A stretch of DNA of 64,000 nucleotides from an uncultured Kordiimonas sp. (GTDB taxonomy: Bacteria > Pseudomonadota > Alphaproteobacteria > Sphingomonadales > Kordiimonadaceae), in contig CANNEK010000004.1 in the NCBI GenBank assembly GCA_947503625.1, positions 310,001-374,000 on the forward strand, in the 5' to 3' direction. Of the stretch, positions 52,458 through 62,135 are shown one piece after another. The translations under genes and the position numbers were made by a program. A model generated the notes under the pieces. That model saw only the letters and a program-made list of their open reading frames with translations. It was not told the DNA's origin and did no database searches. Each line of letters opens with the position of its first letter. Position 1 is the stretch's first letter.

Positions 52458-53795
52458 ATGATGCAAATTAGCCTTTACAATACGATCGCACGGGAAAAGC
52501 AACGGTTCGAACCCATCGATCCGAAGAATGTGCGTATGTATGTTTGCGGGCCGACCGTTTACGACTATGCGCATATCGGTAATGCAAGGCCTGTTGTCGT
52601 ATTCGATATTCTGTTTCGCCTCCTGAAGCATGTTTACGGCGCTGATCACGTAACGTATGCGCGAAATATTACGGATATTGAAGACAAGATCATGGAGCGT
52701 GCGATGGCGGAAGGTGTTGGTATCAAAACCATCACCAAACGTTACGCGAAGATTTACGCTGAAGATATGGCCCTGTTGGGCGCGCAGGAACCGAGCCTTA
52801 CGCCAAGAGCCACAGAGCACCTGCCTGAAATGATCAACATGATGCGCAAGCTGATTGACGAGGGGCACGCGTATGAGGCTGATGGCCATGTCATGTTTCA
52901 CGTTCCTTCCATGCCTGATTATGGTCGCTTGTCGCGTCATAGCCGCGACGAATTGGTGGCGGGCGCGCGGGTCGAAGTTGCACCTTATAAGCGCGACCCT
53001 GCCGACTTTGTGCTGTGGAAACCATCAACCGAAGATCAGGTTGGCTGGGGCAGCCCTTGGGGCAGGGGGCGGCCCGGATGGCATCTTGAGTGTTCATGCA
53101 TGATTGAGAAGCATCTTGGCGAAACCATTGATATCCATGGTGGCGGACAGGATTTGATCTTCCCACACCACGAAAACGAGATTGCCCAGAGCGAGTGCGC
53201 TCACGGTGCGCAATTTGTTCGCTATTGGATGCACAATGGCTATTTGACCGTGGACGGCGAAAAGATGTCCAAGTCTCTGGGGAATTTTCACACTGTTCAT
53301 GATCTGGTGCGAGACCACCCGGGGGAAGCACTTAGACTTTCACTGATGACTGCTCACTACCGCCAGCCGATAGATTTCTCACTGGAAACTGTCGCTGAGC
53401 AAAAACGGCGCCTTGACAGATGGTACCGGCTGACGGAAAGCATTGAACCTGCTGATACGGTTCCTGATGCAGTAATTGAGGCTTTAGCGGACGACCTGAA
53501 CACGCCAAAAGCGATCGCAGCACTTGATGCACTGGCATCCAGGGAGACTGCTGCAGACCTGAAAGCGGGCGCCCGATTTATGGGGCTGCTGACAAACAGC
53601 GCGTCAGAATGGTTTCAGGGAGCGTCTCCAGACGGCATATCTGCGGAAGAGATAGAGCAGGCTATTCATGAACGCCTGAAAGCCCGCGAGGCGAAAGACT
53701 TTGCCGAATCAGATCGAATCAGGGATCGACTCGTAGGTGTCGGTGTGATTCTGGAAGATGGACCTCAGGGCACTACGTGGCGCAGGGCCAACTAG
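52458..53795 (+). CDS. cysS: Cysteinyl-tRNA synthetase
   Basis: Charges tRNA-Cys. The 445-residue sequence has the zinc cysteine and HIGH motif in VCGPTVYDYAHIGNAR. Further zinc ligands are in HLECSCM and HHENEIAQSECAHG. KMSKSLGNF is the KMSKS loop. The length is standard. Starts at ATG 52458 or the adjacent ATG. It lies 12 bases after gltX and is followed closely by the methyltransferase gene. Confidence 0.97.
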   Translation: MMQISLYNTIAREKQRFEPIDPKNVRMYVCGPTVYDYAHIGNARPVVVFDILFRLLKHVYGADHVTYARNITDIEDKIMERAMAEGVGIKTITKRYAKIYAEDMALLGAQEPSLTPRATEHLPEMINMMRKLIDEGHAYEADGHVMFHVPSMPDYGRLSRHSRDELVAGARVEVAPYKRDPADFVLWKPSTEDQVGWGSPWGRGRPGWHLECSCMIEKHLGETIDIHGGGQDLIFPHHENEIAQSECAHGAQFVRYWMHNGYLTVDGEKMSKSLGNFHTVHDLVRDHPGEALRLSLMTAHYRQPIDFSLETVAEQKRRLDRWYRLTESIEPADTVPDAVIEALADDLNTPKAIAALDALASRETAADLKAGARFMGLLTNSASEWFQGASPDGISAEEIEQAIHERLKAREAKDFAESDRIRDRLVGVGVILEDGPQGTTWRRAN

Positions 53796-53797
53796 GT

Positions 53798-54520
53798 ATG
53801 GTTAACCCTGCAATTATTCTGGTGCAGCCGCAGCTCGGGGAAAATATTGGCAAGGCCGCTCGTGCAATGTTGAATTTTGGCCTCACTGACATGAGACTTG
53901 TTGCACCGCGCGACGGTTGGCCAAACCCTTCCGCCGGACCGGCAGCTTCCGGAGCGGACAGTGTTCTGGACAATGCTCAGGTTTTTGAGAGCGTGGAAGA
54001 TGCAATTGCGGATTGTCACAGGGTATATGCTTCAACGGTGCGGGATAGGGATATGCCGAAGCCGGTGGTAACGCCGAAAAAGGCAGCATGTGAAATCGTT
54101 GATTTTGCAGCAACGGAAAAGAAGGCGGCGGTTCTGTTTGGTCGCGAAGCGTCAGGTCTTTCGAATGATGATGTGGCGTATGCTGATAAAATCCTGACGG
54201 TACCTGTTAATCCTGGTTTTGGGAGCTTGAATCTTGCGCAGGCAGTTGTCCTGATCGCCTATGAGGTCTTTAACCTCAAGGACAGGACTTTGGCTGAGCA
54301 ACCCGCTCACCCTGAAGGCGTTGCCATTCAGGAAGAAATTGAGGGTTTGCACCAGCATCTTACCAGCGAACTGGAAAACCGGGGTTATTTCCGCAGTGAA
54401 GATAGACGGGCCCACATGGAACGTACGCTCAGAAACCTTGTCCTGAATGCTGAATTTTCATCACAGGAAGTTCAGACCCTGAGAGGGGTGATTAAATCTC
54501 TTTCCAGACCAAAACGTTAA
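53798..54520 (+). CDS. trmJ: TrmH-group 1 tRNA methyltransferase (TrmJ-like)
   Basis: A SPOUT-class 2'-O-methyltransferase likely acting on tRNA position 32. The 240-residue protein has PAIILVQPQLGENIGKAARAM at the start. The SAM-binding knot region is FGREASGLSNDDVAYADKILTVPVNPGFGSLNLAQAV. I chose ATG 53798, two bases after the cysS stop; GTG at 53777 inside cysS would add seven residues. The symbol follows the common annotation of this subgroup. Confidence 0.85.
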   Translation: MVNPAIILVQPQLGENIGKAARAMLNFGLTDMRLVAPRDGWPNPSAGPAASGADSVLDNAQVFESVEDAIADCHRVYASTVRDRDMPKPVVTPKKAACEIVDFAATEKKAAVLFGREASGLSNDDVAYADKILTVPVNPGFGSLNLAQAVVLIAYEVFNLKDRTLAEQPAHPEGVAIQEEIEGLHQHLTSELENRGYFRSEDRRAHMERTLRNLVLNAEFSSQEVQTLRGVIKSLSRPKR

Positions 54521-54594
54521 TCGCTGCTTCATTTGACGGCAGTATATTCTTGTTTAAAGTGATCATTCCCGCATGGGTATTGGAGGATCTGTAA

Positions 54595-55170
54595 ATGCTA
54601 TCTGCTTTGTTTGCAGCTATGTTGATGGTTCAGAACACGGACGACACTGGTATTGCGGTTGCGCAACCCGTGGGTGAAGCGGTGCTTGAACCGATCTCGG
54701 GCAGCTATTTTCAGGTTTTCGAATTTTATGGTCGCCCGCCGCATACGTGGCGACACGCAGCGCGCATGGTCAAAGGGTATCGCCATGAAGACAGAGAGGG
54801 TCATCTGGCGTTTGTCAAGGATGGCGCGACACACTTCTTTCTCGTGCTGAATTTTGACATGTTGCGTGAGCAAAAGATGTGGATTGGCCTTAGCGCCGAA
54901 TGCAATGAACAGGCTGATATGAAATGGATTGATGAAACGCCCTTGGCCGAAGGTAGTTTCAGAGCATGGAGTCCTGTTGCTCAAAAGAACATTCGCGAGA
55001 GGTGCCGTGCTTTGGAAGATACGGCTACCCAGCTTCCCATATTTTATGATCCAACGGAATTTGGTGTCCGTTGGGAAGTGGGCGACCCTCGGACGAACAT
55101 CACCCACATGATGGTTGAATTTCCGGTGCCTGCAGAGGAAGAGATGTCAGAAGAGAACGCTGGCGAGTAG
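54595..55170 (+). CDS. Stand-alone C-type-lectin-like domain protein
   Basis: The 191-residue product has a short hydrophobic start (about 1-12), perhaps a signal, and a region matching the C-type lectin fold: TWRHAARMV at 51, GHLAFV at 69-74, KMWIGLS at 94-100, MKWIDETPL at 109-117, FRAWSP at 122-127, FGVRW at 156-160 and HMMVEFPVP near the end. That order of WIGL, W-x-D and C-terminal strand signatures is typical of the fold. The calcium-binding EPN/QPD motifs are not evident, so sugar binding cannot be assumed. GGAGG stands eight bases upstream of the ATG. Confidence 0.65.
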   Translation: MLSALFAAMLMVQNTDDTGIAVAQPVGEAVLEPISGSYFQVFEFYGRPPHTWRHAARMVKGYRHEDREGHLAFVKDGATHFFLVLNFDMLREQKMWIGLSAECNEQADMKWIDETPLAEGSFRAWSPVAQKNIRERCRALEDTATQLPIFYDPTEFGVRWEVGDPRTNITHMMVEFPVPAEEEMSEENAGE

Positions 55171-55179
55171 GGTTTCTGC

Positions 55180-56169
55180 TTAGCCAGCGAGTTCCTTTGC
55201 CATTTCAAGAGCAAAGTAGGTAAGAACACCGTCGGCGCCAGCGCGTTTGAACGAAACCAAAGACTCCGCGACCACGGATTGCCGATCCAGCCAGCCATTT
55301 TGACTGGCGGCTGTCAGCATCGCGTACTCTCCAGAGACCTGATAGGCATAAGTTGGTACGCCGAACGTATCTTTTACGTCCCGGATTACATCCAGATATG
55401 GCATGCCCGGTTTTATCATTACGCTGTCAGCGCCTTCATTGATATCGAGCTCAACTTCCCGGATTGCTTCACGCCGATTGGCAGGATCCATCTGGTAGGT
55501 TTTTTTGTCGCCTTTCAGAATGCCGCCGCTGCCTACGGCATCACGGAACGGGCCGTAAAAACCCGAGGCATATTTAGCTGCATAAGCCATGATCTGCACA
55601 TGCTGATATCCAGCGCGATCAAGTTCAGCGCGGATCGCACCGATGCGCCCATCCATCATGTCAGAAGGTGCTATAATGTCTGCGCCAGCCTCGGCCTGGA
55701 TGACGGCTTGTTGTACCAGTACACCGACAGTTTCGTCATTGAGGATTTGATCGTTATCAATGAGGCCGTCCTGGCCATGGCTGGTGTATGGATCAAGAGC
55801 AACATCTGCGAGCAGACCGATATCGGGCACAGCATCCTTAATGGCGCTTAGAGCGGTATTGATGAGGTTATCTTTGTTAAGCGCTTCATCTCCTCGCTCG
55901 GTGCGCAGCGCTTTCGGAGTCGACGGGAAAAGGGCGATACAGGGTATGCCGAGATTGTGTGCCTCGCTTGCGGCCTTAACGGCGAGGTCGATGCTCAGTC
56001 GGTTAACCCCTGGCATTGAAACAACAGGATCCCGAGTGTCTTTCCCGTCGCAGACAAACAGAGGCCAAATCAGGTCGTCAACCGAAATGATGTTTTCTCG
56101 CAACATCCGGCGCGACCAGTCATGGGCTCTTGGCCGCCTCAATCTCGTTGCCGGGAAACCTTTAGACAT
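55180..56169 (-). CDS. hemB: Delta-aminolevulinic acid dehydratase
   Basis: HemB joins two aminolevulinate molecules to porphobilinogen. The 329-residue enzyme has the catalytic lysines in AYAAKYASGFYGPFRDA and VMIKPGMPYLD. The metal loop reads DVALDPYTSHGQDGL, with Asp/Ala in place of the zinc cysteines, so this is the magnesium-dependent type seen in many proteobacteria. It converges on the lectin-like gene, 9 bases apart, and is divergent from the MarR gene. hemA lies 0.9 kb to the right. Confidence 0.97.
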   Translation of the reverse strand: MSKGFPATRLRRPRAHDWSRRMLRENIISVDDLIWPLFVCDGKDTRDPVVSMPGVNRLSIDLAVKAASEAHNLGIPCIALFPSTPKALRTERGDEALNKDNLINTALSAIKDAVPDIGLLADVALDPYTSHGQDGLIDNDQILNDETVGVLVQQAVIQAEAGADIIAPSDMMDGRIGAIRAELDRAGYQHVQIMAYAAKYASGFYGPFRDAVGSGGILKGDKKTYQMDPANRREAIREVELDINEGADSVMIKPGMPYLDVIRDVKDTFGVPTYAYQVSGEYAMLTAASQNGWLDRQSVVAESLVSFKRAGADGVLTYFALEMAKELAG

Positions 56170-56395
56170 CTGAATTCTCTCTCTTTTTCATCTAAGGATG
56201 CTTTTACCTTCTTTGTCACTGAAAGGCCCCAAAAAGCAACAATTTAGCGACAATTTTATCGTTAACTAAGCGTTAGGGCTTCTGACTGAGACTGGCAAGC
56301 AATGGATTCGATGAAAAATTATATCAATTTCCGTGGTTGAAGCGGCTTTATCGATCCAAATTCGGGCAAAATTAATGTAAAAAGGGTGATGACCC

Positions 56396-56875
56396 ATGAG
56401 TGGATATGATTTTAACGACCCCAAATTTCTCTTTCTCGACATACTGTCGTTAGTTGAGCGCCTGCACCGCCGTTTGCTGGATGTGTTGAAAAACCATCTG
56501 GAGCAAATTGGCCGTAATGACCTGAACCCCGTTCAGGCACTGCTATTGCACAATATTGGCGAGAACGAAATGACCGCTGGTGAGCTAAAAACACGCGGTT
56601 ATTATCAGGGTTCAAACGTTTCCTACAATTTGAAGAAACTGGTTGAGATGGGCTATCTTCGTCACGAGCGATCAGATTATGATCGCCGTGCCGTGCGCAT
56701 CTCTTTAACCGATCAAGGGTATGAAATCAGGGACCTGATTGACAAACTTTACGTTCAACATATGCAGGAGTTAATGGCGGACGAACTTATTCCCCACGAT
56801 CAGTTGAAGCAGTTGCGAAAGAACCTTCGTAACCTTGAACGTTTCTGGTCCGACAAGATTCATTTTGGCCTTTAA
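56396..56875 (+). CDS. MarR-family regulator, LdtR-like
   Basis: The 159-residue protein has the MarR fold: N-terminal dimer helices, a winged helix (about 60-105: MTAGELKTRGYYQGSNVSYNLKKLVEMGYL then RSDYDRRAVRISLTDQG) and a C-terminal helix. The sequence resembles LdtR, an alphaproteobacterial regulator of cell-envelope and stress genes. The 226 bases between it and hemB contain a partial CtrA-like site (TTAAC and TTAG) that I do not rely on. It sits between hemB and hemA but need not control them. Confidence 0.88.
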   Translation: MSGYDFNDPKFLFLDILSLVERLHRRLLDVLKNHLEQIGRNDLNPVQALLLHNIGENEMTAGELKTRGYYQGSNVSYNLKKLVEMGYLRHERSDYDRRAVRISLTDQGYEIRDLIDKLYVQHMQELMADELIPHDQLKQLRKNLRNLERFWSDKIHFGL

Positions 56876-57102
56876 CCAATTTGCTCAATCGGTGAAATCG
56901 AAAATATCTGATGTTTTTAAGACTTGGTTAGCCTCTATAGTAAATACTGTTAATTGGCCTGATACATCGCAAAATTGACCTGCGACAATTTCGTTGCTGG
57001 ACGAAACGTGCAATATTAGGCTAATTAGCAGCGCACCAAATACTTGTTAAAGAGTGATTGGTCGTTTTTGACGAAGGCCAAATAAGTCAAGCGGACTGTC
57101 AG

Positions 57103-58320
57103 ATGGACTATGAAAAGATTTTTGCGGAGGCTATTGAAGCTATTCGCGACGAAGGTCGGTACCGGGTATTCGCAGATATCTCTCGCGAACGTGGTAATTT
57201 CCCCCGTGCTCAACGCCATGACGCAGGCGACAACGCCAAATCAATAACGGTTTGGTGCAGTAACGACTATCTGGGTATGGGCCAACACCCCAAAGTGATT
57301 GAAGCCATGCATGCCGCTCTTGATGAAACAGGGGCAGGAGCAGGTGGGACACGCAATATCGCGGGCAACAACCATTATCACGTACTGCTTGAGCAAGAGC
57401 TCGCAGACCTGCATGGCAAAGAAGCATCGCTTCTGTTCACTTCAGGCTATATTTCCAACGAAGCGACGTTGTCTACAGTGGCCAAGCTGCTACCAGGGTG
57501 CCTGGTGTTCTCCGATGAACTTAATCATGCATCCATGATTCAGGGGATTCGTCACAGTGGCGCGCGGAAGTTTATCTTCCGCCACAACGATCTTGAGCAC
57601 CTTGAAGAGCTGCTGCAACAGGCTGACCCCAAAGCGCCTAAAATTATTGCGTTCGAATCGGTATATTCGATGGACGGAGATATCGCCCCAATCGAAGCTA
57701 TCTGTGACCTTGCCGATAAGTACGGTGCCATGACCTACCTTGATGAAGTGCACGCTGTTGGCATGTATGGCCATCAGGGTGGCGGTGTTGCGGAGCGTGA
57801 CGGTGTTGCAGACAGGTTGACAATTATCGAAGGCACACTTGGTAAAGCGTTTGGTGTTATGGGCGGTTACATCGCTTCGTCAAAAGCGTTGGTAGACGTT
57901 GTTCGCAGTTATGCGTCCGGCTTTATTTTTACGACTGCGCTTAGTCCGGTTCTTGCAGCAGGCGTGTTGGCAAGTATCAAGCATTTGCGCTCGAGCAACG
58001 AAGAGCGTGTCGCGCATCAACAGCGGGCTGAAAAACTGAAAGTGCGACTGAAAAAAGCGATGCTGCCCGTGATGGAGTCTGAAAGCCACATTGTGCCTTT
58101 GTTTGTTGGGGACCCTGTTTTGTGCAAACAGGTTTCGGACATGCTTCTGGACGAGTTTGGAATTTATGTGCAGCCCATCAATTATCCAACCGTGCCCAAG
58201 GGAACAGAGCGCTTGAGGCTTACCCCAGGTCCGTTACATGACGATAAAGCCATGGACGCGCTTATGGATGCGTTGACAGCGATCTGGTCGCGGCTTGATC
58301 TCGTGCGTTCGGTCGCTTAG
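57103..58320 (+). CDS. hemA: 5-aminolevulinate synthase (C4 pathway)
   Basis: HemA makes 5-aminolevulinate from glycine and succinyl-CoA and depends on pyridoxal phosphate. The 405-residue length and the start [20 protein letters not shown] match alphaproteobacterial enzymes. [17 protein letters not shown] lies in the substrate site, [10 protein letters not shown] binds the cofactor, and Lys248 in GTLGKAFG is the Schiff-base lysine. The open frame extends upstream to 57058, but the ATG at 57103 gives the standard N-terminus. The 227-base upstream gap has no clear regulatory site. Confidence 0.97.
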   Translation: MDYEKIFAEAIEAIRDEGRYRVFADISRERGNFPRAQRHDAGDNAKSITVWCSNDYLGMGQHPKVIEAMHAALDETGAGAGGTRNIAGNNHYHVLLEQELADLHGKEASLLFTSGYISNEATLSTVAKLLPGCLVFSDELNHASMIQGIRHSGARKFIFRHNDLEHLEELLQQADPKAPKIIAFESVYSMDGDIAPIEAICDLADKYGAMTYLDEVHAVGMYGHQGGGVAERDGVADRLTIIEGTLGKAFGVMGGYIASSKALVDVVRSYASGFIFTTALSPVLAAGVLASIKHLRSSNEERVAHQQRAEKLKVRLKKAMLPVMESESHIVPLFVGDPVLCKQVSDMLLDEFGIYVQPINYPTVPKGTERLRLTPGPLHDDKAMDALMDALTAIWSRLDLVRSVA

Positions 58321-58330
58321 GACATTTTGA

Positions 58331-58546
58331 ATGCCAACCAGCAGGCACGTTATCATCGAATTTGTTCCGCTGGGAAACGCGGTCAAGGTTTCGGCAATTT
58401 GTGAAAAAACCGGTCGTGAAGTTTCTATCGTTGGCGACAGGAATGCCGGAAAAGCCGAACTTGAAGCACTTGCTGTACGCAAGCTTAACTATGTGATGGC
58501 CAAAGAAGAAAAAAAACTTCCCCGGAAACGTGGGTTTGAAGTTTAG
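58331..58546 (+). CDS. Small DUF6898-like protein
   Basis: A 71-residue soluble protein with a beta-rich start (VIIEFVPLGNAVKVSAICEKTGREVSIVGD) and a basic helical end. It resembles the DUF6898 family that follows hemA in many alphaproteobacteria. Its role is unknown. It starts 10 bases after hemA, so it should share that transcript. Confidence 0.75.
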   Translation: MPTSRHVIIEFVPLGNAVKVSAICEKTGREVSIVGDRNAGKAELEALAVRKLNYVMAKEEKKLPRKRGFEV

Positions 58547-58632
58547 GTTAGGCATATTTCAGCTGCCCTGATTGCCTGTTTTTGCCAATATATGGTTTTC
58601 ACCAGAAAATAAGACACAAAATCAGCGACTCC

Positions 58633-58660
58633 TTGCTTGGGTTGCCTGTTTGAATATGAT
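58633..58660 (+). promoter_or_regulatory. Candidate promoter for rpiB-glyA
   Basis: TTGCTT (58633-58638) and TATGAT (58655-58660) are 16 bases apart, about 78 bases before the rpiB start, within a 192-base gap that holds no other visible element. Confidence 0.4.
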
Positions 58661-58738
58661 AAGACCGCAGTCTATTTTTTTGTTGGTGTGTGGGTTCATT
58701 GCAGCGCCGCCAGACTTTCAGGATTTGGGGACATTTCA

Positions 58739-59173
58739 TTGCCGGACAAAACCATTGCAATTGCGTGTGACCATGGTGGTTTCGAACTCAAAGAACATTT
58801 GAAGCCTTTGCTGGAAAACAAAGGTCTGGTTGTTTTGGACCTTGGCACCAACAGTACAGATTCTGTCGATTACCCCGAGTTTGGAAAATTGCTTGCGGAA
58901 ACTATCGCTGACAAGCGCGCAGACCTCGGAATTCTCATTTGCGGAAGCGGTATTGGTATTTCAATTGCCGCGAATCGAAACCCTGCCGTTCGGGCTGCGG
59001 TATGCCATTCCGGTCTCTCTGCACGTCTGGCGCGACAGCATAATGATGCGAACGTATTGGCTCTCGGTGCAAGACTGATTGGTGTTGAAACAGCGATCGA
59101 TTGTGTCGAGGAATTTCTAGAAACAGCCTTTGAGGAGGGGCGCCATCAAAGGCGCGTTGACCAACTGGGCTGA
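58739..59173 (+). CDS. rpiB: Ribose-5-phosphate isomerase B
   Basis: RpiB interconverts ribose 5-phosphate and ribulose 5-phosphate. The 144-residue product from TTG at 58739 starts LPDKTIAIACDHGGFELKEHL, the standard family opening. The active site is in ILICGSGIGISIAANR, and HNDANVLALGARLIG follows. GGGGA lies eight bases before the TTG. An in-frame start at 58637 would add 34 residues with no family match. The lost histidine/cysteine variants could not be judged by eye. Confidence 0.92.
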   Translation: MPDKTIAIACDHGGFELKEHLKPLLENKGLVVLDLGTNSTDSVDYPEFGKLLAETIADKRADLGILICGSGIGISIAANRNPAVRAAVCHSGLSARLARQHNDANVLALGARLIGVETAIDCVEEFLETAFEEGRHQRRVDQLG

Positions 59174-59211
59174 TCATCTGATCCAACCATACCGATTAAG
59201 GACATTGAAGC

Positions 59212-60498
59212 ATGAGCAACTTTACTCAGGACGGTTTTTTTTCTGCGGGACTTGCCGATACAGACCCGGACCTCAAAGCGTCTCTGGACGGGGAATTGGA
59301 ACGCCAGCAAAATCAGATTGAGTTGATCGCATCGGAAAATATTGTCAGCCGTGCAGTACTGGAAGCACAGGGTTCTGTCCTTACCAACAAGTATGCTGAA
59401 GGGTACCCAGGTCGCCGGTATTATCAGGGATGCCATCATGTTGATATTTCTGAAAGCCTGGCCATTGAACGAGCGAAGCAGCTTTTCAATGCCGGTTTTG
59501 TGAACGTGCAGCCACATTCAGGCGCGCAGGCAAACGGGGCAGTAATGCTTGCGCTGACGAAGCCGGGTGACACTATTATGGGCATGTCGCTTGATGCTGG
59601 CGGACACCTGACCCACGGCGCAGCGCCCGCTCAGTCCGGTAAATGGTTCAACGCCATTCAATATGGTGTGCGCCGCGAAGATGCACTGATTGACTATGAT
59701 CAGGTTGCCGATATGGCAAAAGAGCACCGACCAAGCCTGATTATTGCTGGTGGTTCGGCATATCCGCGTACAATCGATTTTGAAAAGTTCCGTGCAATTG
59801 CCGATGAAGTTGGTGCAACGTTTCTTGTCGATATGGCGCACTTTGCCGGGTTGGTGGCAGGTGGTGTGCATAGCAACCCTCTGGATTTTGCACATGTTGT
59901 CACAACCACAACACACAAGACGCTTCGTGGGCCGAGAGGGGGCATGGTCCTGACCAACGACGAAGCAATAGCAAAGAAGATCAACTCGGCGGTGTTCCCC
60001 GGCCTTCAGGGCGGGCCGTTGATGCATGTGATTGCAGCGAAGGCGGTTGCATTTGGTGAGGCTCTTCGCCCGGAATTCAAGAAGTATTCAGCGCAGGTTG
60101 TTTCAAATGCGCGCGCGCTCGCGGCTCGCCTTAAACAGAATGGTTTTGATATTGTCTCTGGCGGAACGGATACGCATGTAGTGCTTGTGGATCTGCGCCC
60201 AAAAGGGATCACCGGAAAAGCGGCAGATGAGGCGCTGGAGCGCGCCTATATGACATGCAACAAAAACGGCGTGCCGTTCGACCCGGAGAAGCCTTTTATA
60301 ACATCTGGCATTCGTTTGGGTACACCAGCAGGAACAACGCGTGGTTTTGCTGAAACTGAGTTTGAAAAAATCGCTGATCTTATTACTGAGGTGATTGACG
60401 GCCTGGCGGCCAATCCGGATGACAATTCAGTGACAGAAGCTGCTGTGAGGGAGGGAGTTGGAGAACTTTGTACACGCTTCCCCATTTACGCGGCTTAA
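59212..60498 (+). CDS. glyA: Serine hydroxymethyltransferase
   Basis: GlyA converts serine and tetrahydrofolate to glycine and methylene-tetrahydrofolate; the glycine can feed HemA. The 428-residue enzyme has the start region [34 protein letters not shown], the PLP lysine Lys236 in [13 protein letters not shown] and C-terminal [15 protein letters not shown] precedes the ATG. It lies 38 bases after rpiB, a pairing common in alphaproteobacteria, and is followed by nrdR. Confidence 0.98.
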   Translation: MSNFTQDGFFSAGLADTDPDLKASLDGELERQQNQIELIASENIVSRAVLEAQGSVLTNKYAEGYPGRRYYQGCHHVDISESLAIERAKQLFNAGFVNVQPHSGAQANGAVMLALTKPGDTIMGMSLDAGGHLTHGAAPAQSGKWFNAIQYGVRREDALIDYDQVADMAKEHRPSLIIAGGSAYPRTIDFEKFRAIADEVGATFLVDMAHFAGLVAGGVHSNPLDFAHVVTTTTHKTLRGPRGGMVLTNDEAIAKKINSAVFPGLQGGPLMHVIAAKAVAFGEALRPEFKKYSAQVVSNARALAARLKQNGFDIVSGGTDTHVVLVDLRPKGITGKAADEALERAYMTCNKNGVPFDPEKPFITSGIRLGTPAGTTRGFAETEFEKIADLITEVIDGLAANPDDNSVTEAAVREGVGELCTRFPIYAA

Positions 60499-60571
60499 GC
60501 ATCTCGTTACATATATATTCGAAGATTCATTGGGCACTACACCATATTTGGGAAAAGGGGGCTGTTAGCCA

Positions 60572-61045
60572 ATGCGTTGTCCGTTTTGTCAGAACGAAGA
60601 TACTCAGGTTAAAGATAGCAGACCTTCTGAAGATAGGGCTGCGATAAGGCGTCGGCGTTATTGCCCCGCCTGTGGTGCCCGCTTTACGACGTTTGAGCGC
60701 GTGCAACTGCGCGAGCTAACCATTGTAAAGAAAAGTGGTCGAAAAGTGCCGTTCGAGCGCAACAAGCTGGAGCGTTCACTGGACATTGCGCTCAGAAAGC
60801 GGCCGGTTGACCCGGAGCAAGTAGAGCGGATGGTGAATGGTATCGTCAGGCGGCTTGAATCAATGGGCGAAAGTGAAGTTCAGTCAGAACAGGTAGGCCG
60901 CCTTATCATGGAGGGCCTCGAAAGCCTCGATCAGGTCGCTTATGTTCGCTATGCGTCTGTCTATAGAAATTTCCGCGAGGCCTCCGACTTTGAAAAGTTT
61001 CTTGGAAAAATGACTGGGCCTGAAGACGAGTATCGGGAGGACTGA
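60572..61045 (+). CDS. nrdR: Ribonucleotide reductase regulator NrdR
   Basis: NrdR represses ribonucleotide reductase genes in response to ATP/dATP. The 157-residue protein has the N-terminal zinc ribbon (MRCPFCQ and [16 protein letters not shown]) and an ATP-cone (about 46-140: [23 protein letters not shown]). It ends one base before the TTG of ribD. The ribosome-binding site is AAAAGGGGG about nine bases upstream. Confidence 0.97.
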   Translation: MRCPFCQNEDTQVKDSRPSEDRAAIRRRRYCPACGARFTTFERVQLRELTIVKKSGRKVPFERNKLERSLDIALRKRPVDPEQVERMVNGIVRRLESMGESEVQSEQVGRLIMEGLESLDQVAYVRYASVYRNFREASDFEKFLGKMTGPEDEYRED

Positions 61046-61046
61046 T

Positions 61047-62126
61047 TTGACAGGCAACCACGCAGACGACCCGAAATGGATGCGGGTTGCCTTGAATTTG
61101 GCTCGACGTGGAGTTGGTCAAACCGCACCAAACCCTTCCGTTGGCTGCGTCATCATAAAAAATGGAATTGTCCTGGGTCGGGGCTGGACGCAACCAGGTG
61201 GTCGCCCGCATGCTGAAACAATGGCGTTGGAGCAGGCTGGCAAGGCTGCTGAGGGTGCTGAAGTATACGTTACGCTGGAGCCTTGCGCACATACAGGTCA
61301 GACACCGCCATGCGCCGAAGCACTCGTTCGTGCCAATGTTGGTAGGGTTGTTATTGCTGTCGAGGACCCGGATAACAGAGTTTCCGGTAAAGGTATTGAA
61401 GCGCTGAAAGCCGCAGCTATCGAAACTGTTGTTGGCGTACTTGAAAAGGAAGCGGCAAGCATAAACAGAGGCTTTTTTCTGGCCAAAAATTCTGGGCGTC
61501 CCTTGTTTACGCTCAAGACCGCCGCAACAATTGATGGCAAAATTGCACTGGCAAACGGTGATAGCAAATGGATCACGGGTGCTGGTGCAAGACGTTATGG
61601 CCATATGTTGCGAGCACAACACGATGCGATTCTGGTAGGGGTCGGGACGGTTCTGGCTGACGACCCCAGTTTGAATTGTCGTATTGCGGGGCTGGATGGA
61701 AGAAATCCTGTACGGGTTATTCTGGACAGCTCACAAAGAACGTTACCTGACGCAAAAGCAGTTCGTGGTGACCAAAAGTCTCTGCTTGTGACCGGAATGG
61801 CCGGGACACAGGGAAAATACGGGGAAAATGTAGATATCATTGTCGCCAACCCGCACGAACCCGTCGACGTGGCAAAGCAACTTGCGGAACGGGGCATTAC
61901 CTCTGTCTTGATTGAAGGGGGCTCGGCTGTCGCAGCAAGTTTTCTGGAGGCCGGTTTGATAGATTGCATTGAAGCTTTTAGTACCGGTAAAATTATAGGA
62001 AACAATGGCTTATGTGCTGTAGGCGAATTAAATCTTGCCATGCTGGCGAATGCACCCCATTTCACACTCAAAGCTGTTCGGCGATTAGGACCGGATATGC
62101 TTGCATCCTATGAAAAGGCAGAGTAA
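61047..62126 (+). CDS. ribD: Riboflavin deaminase/reductase RibD
   Basis: RibD carries out the second and third steps of riboflavin synthesis. The 359-residue protein has an N-terminal deaminase domain with zinc residues in GRPHAETMAL and VTLEPCAHTGQTPPCAEAL. The C-terminal reductase domain has DGKIALANGDSKWITG, DAILVGVGTVLADDPSL and SVLIEGGSAVAASFL. The start is TTG at 61047, with GGGAGG upstream inside the end of nrdR. It is followed by ribE in 10 bases. Confidence 0.95.
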   Translation: MTGNHADDPKWMRVALNLARRGVGQTAPNPSVGCVIIKNGIVLGRGWTQPGGRPHAETMALEQAGKAAEGAEVYVTLEPCAHTGQTPPCAEALVRANVGRVVIAVEDPDNRVSGKGIEALKAAAIETVVGVLEKEAASINRGFFLAKNSGRPLFTLKTAATIDGKIALANGDSKWITGAGARRYGHMLRAQHDAILVGVGTVLADDPSLNCRIAGLDGRNPVRVILDSSQRTLPDAKAVRGDQKSLLVTGMAGTQGKYGENVDIIVANPHEPVDVAKQLAERGITSVLIEGGSAVAASFLEAGLIDCIEAFSTGKIIGNNGLCAVGELNLAMLANAPHFTLKAVRRLGPDMLASYEKAE

Positions 62127-62135
62127 CTCAGGGCC

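Noticed and set aside
56262-56278. Partial CtrA box TTAA-N7-TTAG between hemB and the MarR gene
   Set aside because: One half-site is off consensus and such A+T-rich matches are expected by chance.
56970-56990. FNR-like TTGACCTGCGACAA before hemA
   Set aside because: The two halves are not inverted repeats (TTGTC would be needed on the right), so it is not an FnrL box.
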